DNA from: Pseudomonadota bacterium
GTDB taxonomy: Bacteria; Pseudomonadota; Gammaproteobacteria; Xanthomonadales; Rhodanobacteraceae
Assembly: GCA_021798675.1 (NCBI GenBank)
Contig: JAJZGE010000116.1
Span: forward strand, 1-6,394
DNA length: 6,394 nt
Direction: 5' to 3'
Within the stretch, counting starts at the first letter, position 1; every line of letters starts with the position of its first letter. The notes beneath the pieces are model-generated. The model ran no database searches. It saw only the letters and a program-made list of their open reading frames with translations, and was not told the DNA's origin. Below are positions 1 through 4,426 of this stretch, piece after piece. The translations under genes and the position numbers were made by a program.

Positions 1-198
1 GCGGTCCAGCAGGCGGTCCAGCGCGGCGTCGAAACGCGGCCACCAGCGCGCGCCGTCGCTGACCAGCGCCATCAGCAGGGCGCGGTCGCGCGGATCGGGG
101 AGCTTGGGCGCATGGCGCTCCATCGCTTCGCGCAGGGAGGCGCCGCGGAGGGCGATGTCGGCGAGGGCGCGGGCGGCTTCGGCGCGGGTATCGGTCAT
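1..198 (-). CDS. rsmB: RsmB, 16S rRNA (cytosine-967-C5)-methyltransferase, N-terminal fragment
   Basis: This is the first 66 codons of a minus-strand gene that continues past the left edge of the window. I translated it by hand from the ATG at 198-196. The protein begins MTDTRAEAARALADIALRG and has the DPRDRALLMALVSDGARWW stretch typical of the helical NusB-like RNA-binding domain at the N-terminus of RsmB (Sun/Fmu). The S-adenosylmethionine-dependent catalytic domain, with its two motif cysteines, would lie outside the window and cannot be checked. Known family role: methylates C967 of 16S rRNA in the cytoplasm. The identity is strengthened by fmt and def directly upstream on the same strand, a conserved gammaproteobacterial order. 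The reading frame stays open upstream of 198 but has no ATG, GTG or TTG before the fmt stop, so the ATG at 198 is the only ordinary start. Its Shine-Dalgarno is weak (AGGC about 10 bases upstream). Confidence 0.85.
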   Translation of the reverse strand, partial: MTDTRAEAARALADIALRGASLREAMERHAPKLPDPRDRALLMALVSDGARWWPRFDAALDRLLDR

Positions 199-332
199 GG
201 GCGGGCTGCCTGCGGCGAGCCTGGCCGCCGATCTGGTGGCGCGCGGTGGAGCGGCCTCGGGCGCCGGCAGGCGCTCGAAACCGCTTTGTCGCTTGCACGG
301 CCAGCGAGAAAAATCGAAACAACCGAGCTCAT
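195..332 (-). CDS. Possible 45-aa small ORF between fmt and rsmB (doubtful)
   Basis: I do not recognise this ORF. It starts at the ATG at 332-330 and runs 45 codons to a TGA at 197-195, which overlaps the rsmB ATG as ATGA. A good Shine-Dalgarno-like GGGAG lies at 343-339, six bases before the ATG and immediately after the fmt stop. The peptide begins MSSVVSIFLAGRASDK and its second half is rich in Arg and Pro. Against it being a real protein: codon third positions in the first half are often A or T, unlike the flanking genes; there is no recognisable domain; and the start codon lies in a hairpin that may be a terminator. If translated, it could couple rsmB translation to fmt rather than make a functional product. 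Confidence 0.2.
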   Translation of the reverse strand: MSSVVSIFLAGRASDKAVSSACRRPRPLHRAPPDRRPGSPQAARP

Positions 333-341
333 CGCGAGCTC
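309..341 (-). terminator. Candidate weak terminator after def-fmt
   Basis: Read on the minus strand just after the fmt stop, GAGCTC (341-336), a five-base loop GCGAT and GAGCTC (330-325) form a six-base-pair stem. It is followed by T-rich sequence ending in five T's (313-309). The T-run begins about eleven bases after the stem, so this is not a classical terminator. It could end def-fmt transcription or merely attenuate it before rsmB. The region between here and rsmB (199-308) shows no convincing -35/-10 pair, so read-through into rsmB is also possible. Confidence 0.35.
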
Positions 342-343
342 CC

Positions 344-1291
344 TCACACTGCCGGGGGGCGCGCGCGCAACTCCGGCCGCGCATTGAGGTAATCGGTGGC
401 GCCAATGCGCTTGCCGCCCGCCCGCTGCAGCGCGGTGACGCGCAGCGCGCCCTCGCCGCAGGCGACGTCGATGCCTTCGCGGCCGGCGCCGAGCACCTTG
501 CCCGGCGTTGCGGCATGGGCGAGGTCGAGCGCGCGGGCGGCCCAGATGCGCAATGCCTCGCCGGCGATTTCGCCGTCGCTGCCGGGCCAGGGGTCGAAGG
601 CGCGTACCTGGCGCTCCAGTTCGATCGCCGGCCGGCTGAAGTCGAGGCGGGCTTCGGCCTTGTCCAGCTTGTGCGCGTAGGTGACACCTTCGGCGGCCTG
701 CGGCGTGGCGGCCAGTGCCTCGCCGGCCAGCACGCGGGCGAGACCTTCGGCCAGCGCCTCGGCGCCCAGCGCGGCGAGGCGGTCATGCAGCGAACCGCCG
801 GTGTCCTCGCGGCCGATCGGCGTGCGCTTCTCCAGCAGCACGGGGCCAGTGTCCAGCCCGGCCTCCATCTGCATCAGGTCGACGCCAGTCTCGGCGTCGC
901 CGGCGAGGATGGCGCGCTGGATCGGGGCGGCACCGCGCCAGCGCGGCAGCAGGCTGGCGTGCACGTTCCAGCAGCCCAGGCGCGGGATCGCCAGCACCTT
1001 GCGCGGCAGGATCAGTCCGTAGGCCACCACCACCATCAGGTCGGGCCGGTAGCTGGCCAGCGTGGCCTGCGCCCCGGCGGGCTTCAGCGACTCGGGCTGC
1101 TCGACCGCGATGCCGGCGGCCAATGCGGCCTGTTTCACCGGGCTGGGGGCGAGCTTGCGCCCGCGGCCGGCGGGGCGGTCGGGCTGGGTGTAGACGGCCA
1201 CCACCTCGGCGCCGCTGGCGCGGCAGGCTTCGAGACAGGGGACGGCGAAGTCGGGGGTGCCGGCGAATACCAGCCGCAACGGAGCGCTCAA
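344..1291 (-). CDS. fmt: Fmt, methionyl-tRNA formyltransferase
   Basis: Transfers the formyl group of 10-formyltetrahydrofolate to Met-tRNA(fMet) in the cytoplasm, producing the initiator tRNA. The 315-residue protein matches the usual family length. The N-terminal Rossmann-like domain carries FAGTPDFA at residues 9-16. The formyltransferase active site is [15 protein letters not shown] (109-123), giving catalytic Asn109 and His111, followed by AGLDTGP (144-150) with Asp147. The C-terminal tRNA-binding domain starts near residue 205 and includes FDPWPG (232-237). The start codon is TTG (1291-1289); its second and third bases overlap the TGA stop of def, giving a TTGA junction. No ATG or GTG gives a better N-terminus, and [13 protein letters not shown] aligns with the family start. 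AGGCGG (1304-1299) is a candidate ribosome site inside def. Translation is probably coupled to def. Confidence 0.97.
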   Translation of the reverse strand: MSAPLRLVFAGTPDFAVPCLEACRASGAEVVAVYTQPDRPAGRGRKLAPSPVKQAALAAGIAVEQPESLKPAGAQATLASYRPDLMVVVAYGLILPRKVLAIPRLGCWNVHASLLPRWRGAAPIQRAILAGDAETGVDLMQMEAGLDTGPVLLEKRTPIGREDTGGSLHDRLAALGAEALAEGLARVLAGEALAATPQAAEGVTYAHKLDKAEARLDFSRPAIELERQVRAFDPWPGSDGEIAGEALRIWAARALDLAHAATPGKVLGAGREGIDVACGEGALRVTALQRAGGKRIGATDYLNARPELRARPPAV

Positions 1292-1797
1292 GCGCTGGCC
1301 GCCTGCTTGCGTTGCTTCTCTAGGCGCTTGAGCAGCATCGAGCGCTTCAGCGGCGAGAGGTAATCCACGAACACCTTGCCGGCGAGATGATCCATCTCGT
1401 GCTGCACAGCCACGGCCTGCGGGCCTTCGGCCTCGTACAGGAATGCCTTGCCGTCGACATCCTGCGCTTTCACCGTCACCTTCAGCGCACGGGTGACGTC
1501 GGCATAGATGCCGGGAAAGGACAGGCAGCCCTCCTGGTACACCTGGGCGCCGTCCTTCCCCACGATCTCGGCGTTGACCAGCACCAGCGGCTGGTCGCGC
1601 TCGTCGCTCATGTCGATCACCAGCACCTGCTGGTGGACGTCCACCTGGGTGGCGGCCAGGCCTACGCCGTTGGCGGCGTACATGGTCTCGAGCATGTCGG
1701 CGACGAGCTGCTTGAGCCTGGCGTCGAACACGGTGACCGGCGCGGCCTTGGTGCGCAGGCGTGGATCGGGGAATTCGAGGATGGCGAGCGTGGACAT
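1288..1797 (-). CDS. def: Def, peptide deformylase
   Basis: Metal-dependent hydrolase that removes the N-formyl group from nascent proteins at the ribosome exit. The protein is 169 residues, the standard length. All three family motifs are present: motif 1 GVGLAATQ (44-51), motif 2 EGCLSFP (89-95) with metal ligand Cys91, and motif 3 HEMDH (133-137) with ligands His133 and His137 and catalytic Glu134. The tail [10 protein letters not shown] is typical of gammaproteobacterial Def. The frame stays open far upstream, antisense to the next gene, but the conserved family start (M-x-x-L-x-IL-x-FPDPRLR) fixes the ATG at 1797-1795. The stop overlaps the fmt start by four bases, so def-fmt is an operon whose products act at successive steps on the same formyl group. 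There is no strong Shine-Dalgarno, and a -10-like hexamer lies just six bases before the ATG. Confidence 0.98.
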   Translation of the reverse strand: MSTLAILEFPDPRLRTKAAPVTVFDARLKQLVADMLETMYAANGVGLAATQVDVHQQVLVIDMSDERDQPLVLVNAEIVGKDGAQVYQEGCLSFPGIYADVTRALKVTVKAQDVDGKAFLYEAEGPQAVAVQHEMDHLAGKVFVDYLSPLKRSMLLKRLEKQRKQAASA

Positions 1798-1803
1798 TGG
1801 CCC

Positions 1804-1809
1804 ATTGTA
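1804..1809 (-). promoter_or_regulatory. Putative -10 element of the def-fmt promoter
   Basis: On the minus strand TACAAT (five of six matches to TATAAT) ends six bases before the def ATG. A transcript starting 7 bases downstream of this element would begin at or next to the A of the ATG, meaning a leaderless mRNA. No good -35 is visible at 16-18 bases upstream; the best candidate, TTCGCC at 1831-1826, matches three of six. The call rests on the -10 match, its position and the divergent layout only. Confidence 0.4.
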
Positions 1810-1821
1810 GTACGCCGCCTG

Positions 1822-1839
1822 CCGCGGCGAAGGCCGCGG
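1822..1839. repeat. Inverted repeat in the def/tsaP divergent intergenic region
   Basis: CCGCGGC (1822-1828), spacer GAAG, and GCCGCGG (1833-1839) form a perfect seven-base inverted repeat. It lies in the 123-bp region between the divergent genes, over the expected -35 region of the def promoter and about 20 bases before the candidate -35 of the plus-strand gene. It could be an operator shared by the two promoters. In DNA this GC-rich, chance is also a fair explanation. Confidence 0.25.
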
Positions 1840-1859
1840 ATTCTGCGAACCGTTGCCGA

Positions 1860-1887
1860 TTGCGCGGCTTAATGCTTCGGTTACACT
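1860..1887 (+). promoter_or_regulatory. Putative sigma-70 promoter of the LysM (tsaP-like) gene
   Basis: TTGCGC (1860-1865, four of six to TTGACA) and TACACT (1882-1887, four of six to TATAAT) are separated by 16 bases. Transcription would start near 1894, giving a leader of roughly 27 bases that contains the purine-rich ribosome site. The element faces away from the def promoter, as expected for divergent genes. Found by inspection only. Confidence 0.45.
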
Positions 1888-1900
1888 CGCCATCATTGCT

Positions 1901-1911
1901 GGGGAGAGGGG
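1901..1911 (+). promoter_or_regulatory. Ribosome binding site of the LysM gene
   Basis: The purine run GGGGAGAGGGG ends nine bases before the ATG at 1921 and contains GGAG and GAGG matches to the anti-Shine-Dalgarno. It is much stronger than the sites before def, dprA or topA and supports the 1921 start. Confidence 0.6.
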
Positions 1912-1920
1912 ATCCCGCCC

Positions 1921-3048
1921 ATGTTCAAGAAAGCATTCACGGTGCTCGCTGGCACCATGGTCGCGGCCGCTGTGTGTGCCGCCGGTGCTTCGCAACTGCG
2001 CAGCACCCATCCCGACAATTACACCGTGCGCCGCGGCGACACCCTGTGGGGCATTTCCGCCAAGTTCCTGGTCAAGCCGTGGCTGTGGCCGGAGATCTGG
2101 CAGGCCAACCCGCAGGTGCACAATCCGCACCTGATCTACCCGGGTGACGTGCTCAACCTGTCCTTCATCAACGGCGAACCGAGCCTGAAGCTGGAGCCCG
2201 GCGTGCAGCGCGAGGCCGCCGCCGTACCGGCAATCCCGCTGGATGCGGTGCAGACCTTCCTGAAGGATCTGCGCGTGATGGATTCCAGCGTGGTCAGCAA
2301 GGCGCCCTACGTGGTGGGCCTGGAAGAAGACCAGCTGCGCGGCACCTCGGGCCAGAACATCTACGTGCGCGGCCTGGACAGCCAGCCCGGCCAGCGCTGG
2401 GCCATCGTGCGGCCCGAGCATGTGTTCCGTGGCTACGACAACGGCAACGGCGGCACCGCGGAATACGGCGACGAGCTCTGGGCCAACGCGGCCATGGTGA
2501 GGTCGCCGTGGGAGGAGGACTTCAATAACGGTTCCGGCCACTACCGCCGCGGCAAGGACATGGGCGTCGAGGTGAAGGTCATCGGCACCGCCGAGGTGCT
2601 GCGCACCGGCGACCCGTCCACCCTGCTGGTGCTGGATTCTACCGCGGAGATCCGCAGCGGCGACCGCCTCATGCCGGTGGACAACCACCCCTACGACCCG
2701 TACTTCTACCCGCACGCGCCGAAGAGCCTGCCCAAGGACGGTCGCGTGATCGCGTTCACCGATGCGATGGATGCCGTCGGCCCGAACCAGATCGTGGCGC
2801 TGTCGGCGGGTTCGGCCGACGGCGTGGACAACGGCACCACCTTCTCGGTCTGGCAGCCCGGCGAGAACATCCACGACGACGTGGCCAGCGACAGCTGGGA
2901 CCGCAGCGTGGGCAAGCGCGTGACCCTGCCGGACGAGTACATCGGCCACGTGATGGTGTTCCGCACCTTCGACCATGTCAGCTACGGCCTGGTGATGGAC
3001 GGCCTGCGCCCGGTCAAGATGGGCGACAGGCTGAAGATGCCGGAGTGA
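1921..3048 (+). CDS. tsaP: Secreted LysM-domain protein, TsaP-type (type IV pilus secretin-associated)
   Basis: A 375-residue exported peptidoglycan-binding protein. Residues 1-24 form a signal peptide: Lys3-Lys4, a hydrophobic core, then small residues (AAGAS) suited to signal peptidase I. The Cys at 19 is not in a proper lipobox. A LysM domain spans about residues 34-80 ([13 protein letters not shown] at its start, [13 protein letters not shown] at its end). The rest is a predicted soluble periplasmic region, and the last 110 residues (RVIAF to GDRLKMPE) resemble the FlgT-like C-terminal domain described for TsaP. In Neisseria and Myxococcus, TsaP anchors the type IV pilus secretin to peptidoglycan. 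The homologue in Pseudomonas aeruginosa (PA0020) sits between def and dprA, exactly as here, which is the main reason for the name. The LysM and export calls are firm; the pilus role is inferred. It has its own promoter and is divergent from def. Confidence 0.8.
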   Translation: MFKKAFTVLAGTMVAAAVCAAGASQLRSTHPDNYTVRRGDTLWGISAKFLVKPWLWPEIWQANPQVHNPHLIYPGDVLNLSFINGEPSLKLEPGVQREAAAVPAIPLDAVQTFLKDLRVMDSSVVSKAPYVVGLEEDQLRGTSGQNIYVRGLDSQPGQRWAIVRPEHVFRGYDNGNGGTAEYGDELWANAAMVRSPWEEDFNNGSGHYRRGKDMGVEVKVIGTAEVLRTGDPSTLLVLDSTAEIRSGDRLMPVDNHPYDPYFYPHAPKSLPKDGRVIAFTDAMDAVGPNQIVALSAGSADGVDNGTTFSVWQPGENIHDDVASDSWDRSVGKRVTLPDEYIGHVMVFRTFDHVSYGLVMDGLRPVKMGDRLKMPE

Positions 3049-3059
3049 CGCCTGGCATC

Positions 3060-3078
3060 CTCTTCCCGCCGGGAAGAG
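3060..3078 (+). repeat. Hairpin downstream of the LysM gene
   Basis: CTCTTCCC (3060-3067), loop GCC, GGGAAGAG (3071-3078) make a perfect eight-base-pair stem eleven bases after the stop codon at 3048. No T-tract follows (CTGCCGAC), so it is not a typical intrinsic terminator. It may protect the mRNA 3' end or assist the second hairpin downstream. Confidence 0.5.
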
Positions 3079-3102
3079 CTGCCGACACGGCCTTTACCCA
3101 CA

Positions 3103-3129
3103 CGACGGCGCGGGAATCCCGCGCCGTTG
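3103..3129 (+). terminator. GC-rich hairpin, candidate terminator between tsaP and dprA
   Basis: ACGGCGCGGG (3105-3114), loop AAT, CCCGCGCCGT (3118-3127) form a perfect ten-base-pair stem. It extends by a G-T wobble (3104/3128) and a C-G pair (3103/3129). Only TTGGCGTCTGT follows, so the U-tract is poor and termination may be partial or Rho-assisted. It lies about 30 bases before the dprA start and right next to the region where the dprA -35 should be. Confidence 0.5.
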
Positions 3130-3146
3130 GCGTCTGTGGCGACCGC

Positions 3147-3152
3147 TAGACT
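3147..3152 (+). promoter_or_regulatory. Putative -10 element of a dprA promoter (leaderless)
   Basis: TAGACT (four of six to TATAAT) ends six bases before the dprA ATG at 3159, with no Shine-Dalgarno between hairpin and start. Initiation at the usual distance would place the transcript start on the A of the ATG. The only TTG-type -35 (TTGGCG, 3127-3132) is 14 bases away, too close for a standard promoter, so the promoter call is tentative. Confidence 0.35.
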
Positions 3153-3158
3153 CGCCGC

Positions 3159-4289
3159 ATGGACGAATCCGACGAATTGCGCGCCTGGCTGGTCGCCCTG
3201 CGCACGCCCGGCCTGGGACCGGGCGGCTTGCGCGAGGCGCTCGCGGCAGGGAATAACCGCATCGATGCCGCGCTCGCGCTGCTGCGCCGGCAGGCCCGCT
3301 CGCTGGACGAGGGCGCGGCCGCCTGGTTGGACGCACCCGACGAAGCCAGGCTGGCCGCCGACCTGGCCTGGCTGGCCGGACCCGGCCACCGCCTGTTGCG
3401 CTGCACCGAGGCGGATTTCCCGCCGCTGCTGGAAGCCATCCCGCAGCCGCCGGCGGCGCTGTTCGTGGCCGGCGATGCCAGCCTGCTGCTGCACCCGCAG
3501 GTGGCCGTGGTGGGCTCGCGCAGCGCCAGCCCGGCGGGGCTGGCGCATGCGCGTGGCTTCGCCCGCGCGCTGGCGCTGGCGGGCTTCGTCGTCACCAGCG
3601 GCATGGCCGAGGGCATCGACGGCGCCGCCCACGAGGCGGCCCTGGACGCCGGCGCGGCCACGATCGCCGTGGTCGGCACCGGGGCGGACCGGGTCTACCC
3701 GCGCAAACACCAGGCGCTGGCGCAGCGCATCGTGGCGCAAGGTGCGCTGGTCAGCGAGTTTCCGCCCGGCACGGCGGCGCGCGCCGACCATTTCCCGCGC
3801 CGCAACCGCATCATTTCGGGCCTGTCGCTGGGCACCGTGGTGGTGGAAGCGGACCTCAAGTCCGGCTCGCTGATCACCGCACGGCTGGCCGGCGAGCAGG
3901 GCCGCGAGGTATTCGCCCTGCCCGGATCCATCGCCAATCCGCTGGCGCGCGGTTGCCATCGGCTGATCCGCGACGGAGCGCGACTGGTCGAGGACCCGGC
4001 CGAAGTGAGCGAGGCGCTGCGACCCGCGGCCCGCGCCCTGGGCGTGGAGCTGGCGGCCCGGCTGGACCGGGCCGACGTGCCGTCGTCGTCACGTGACGAT
4101 GGCCGTCGCGACGACCCCGACTACCTGCGCCTGTTCGCCGCCCTGGGCCACGACCCGGCCACGCTGGACGAGCTGGTCGAACGCAGCGGGCTGGCCGCGG
4201 CGGTACTGTCCTCGATGCTGCTGATGCTGGAGCTGGAGGGACGCGTGGCTGGCCTGCCGGGCAACCGCTACCAGTGTCTGCCCGGGTAG
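3159..4289 (+). CDS. dprA: DprA/Smf, DNA-processing protein (RecA loader in transformation)
   Basis: Cytoplasmic protein that binds incoming single-stranded DNA and loads RecA during natural transformation. The 376-residue protein has three parts. The N-terminal SAM/helix-hairpin-helix-like region is about residues 5-70. The Rossmann-like DprA core is about 80-288, with VAVVGSRSAS (115-124), TSGMAEGIDGAAH (146-158), the positively charged FPRRNRIISGLSLGT (212-226), SGSLITARLA (235-244) and FALPGS (252-257). A C-terminal winged-helix domain occupies about 320-376 (DML1-like). A polar Ser/Asp/Arg linker (306-321) joins core and winged helix. Length and motifs are complete, so the gene looks intact. 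The start is the first in-frame ATG giving the normal N-terminus; it lacks a Shine-Dalgarno and may be leaderless. It lies 110 bases after the pilus-associated LysM gene, a conserved neighbourhood. Confidence 0.96.
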   Translation: MDESDELRAWLVALRTPGLGPGGLREALAAGNNRIDAALALLRRQARSLDEGAAAWLDAPDEARLAADLAWLAGPGHRLLRCTEADFPPLLEAIPQPPAALFVAGDASLLLHPQVAVVGSRSASPAGLAHARGFARALALAGFVVTSGMAEGIDGAAHEAALDAGAATIAVVGTGADRVYPRKHQALAQRIVAQGALVSEFPPGTAARADHFPRRNRIISGLSLGTVVVEADLKSGSLITARLAGEQGREVFALPGSIANPLARGCHRLIRDGARLVEDPAEVSEALRPAARALGVELAARLDRADVPSSSRDDGRRDDPDYLRLFAALGHDPATLDELVERSGLAAAVLSSMLLMLELEGRVAGLPGNRYQCLPG

Positions 4290-4337
4290 GCCAGCGGCCG
4301 GGAACCCGCATCGCAACGCGCTTTCACGCATTCCGGC

Positions 4338-4377
4338 TTGACAGTCTGCCGGCCGGCGTGGTCTCACTAGATATATA
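4338..4377 (+). promoter_or_regulatory. Probable topA promoter region, architecture unclear
   Basis: A perfect -35 consensus TTGACA sits at 4338-4343. The only AT-rich -10 candidates are TAGATA (4368-4373) and TATATA (4372-4377), which are 24 and 28 bases away, beyond the normal 16-19. The interval contains the palindrome GCCGGCCGGC (4348-4357). Either the TTGACA is incidental and TATATA works with no recognisable -35, or the promoter needs DNA bending, supercoiling or a regulator. An AT island in DNA this GC-rich supports a promoter somewhere here. Confidence 0.4.
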
Positions 4378-4379
4378 GG

Positions 4380-4398
4380 CATGTCGCACTGCGACATG
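4380..4398. repeat. 19-bp perfect inverted repeat (candidate operator or leader hairpin) before topA
   Basis: CATGTCGCA (4380-4388) and TGCGACATG (4390-4398) are exact reverse complements around one central C. As RNA it would fold to an eight-base-pair stem with an ACT triloop. It starts three bases after the TATATA element and ends 28 bases before the topA ATG, so it would cover the transcription start if TATATA is the -10. This is a typical place for a repressor operator. I do not recognise it as a known regulator's site. Confidence 0.6.
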
Positions 4399-4426
4399 AA
4401 TTCGCCACACCCACAACAAGAGATTC

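Noticed and set aside
104..1363. Long plus-strand open frame opposite fmt and rsmB
   Set aside because: Its translation is low-complexity (Ala, Gly, Arg, Gln) with no family motif, and it is antisense to fmt, whose catalytic motifs are complete. GC-rich codon bias opens such frames.
1963..1983. Lipobox reading of the LysM protein signal peptide (Cys19)
   Set aside because: The residues before Cys (Ala-Ala-Val) do not fit a lipobox, while a good signal peptidase I site follows.
1798..2976. Upstream extension of the def frame, antisense to the LysM gene
   Set aside because: The conserved Def N-terminus starts at 1797; the upstream part is His/Val/Ala-rich with no homology, and the opposite strand encodes a clear signal peptide and LysM domain.
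2982..3959. Minus-strand frame opposite dprA
   Set aside because: Arg/Gln/Ala-rich shadow; the plus strand encodes all DprA motifs.
4086..4099. Perfect 14-bp palindrome TCGTCACGTGACGA containing CACGTG inside dprA
   Set aside because: It lies in the Ser/Asp/Arg linker codons, far from any promoter, and is readily explained by coding bias; no partner site was seen.
4290..4337. Terminator after dprA
   Set aside because: Only a four-base stem (CGGG-AA-CCCG, 4299-4308) with no T-tract; too weak to support.
4337..4370. Sigma-32 type heat-shock promoter before topA, as known in E. coli
   Set aside because: CTTGACA resembles the -35, but no CCCCAT-like -10 occurs at the required distance.
4089..4397. 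Minus-strand 102-codon frame across the dprA end and the topA upstream region
   Set aside because: It begins inside the inverted repeat, runs antisense to the dprA winged helix, and shows no motif.
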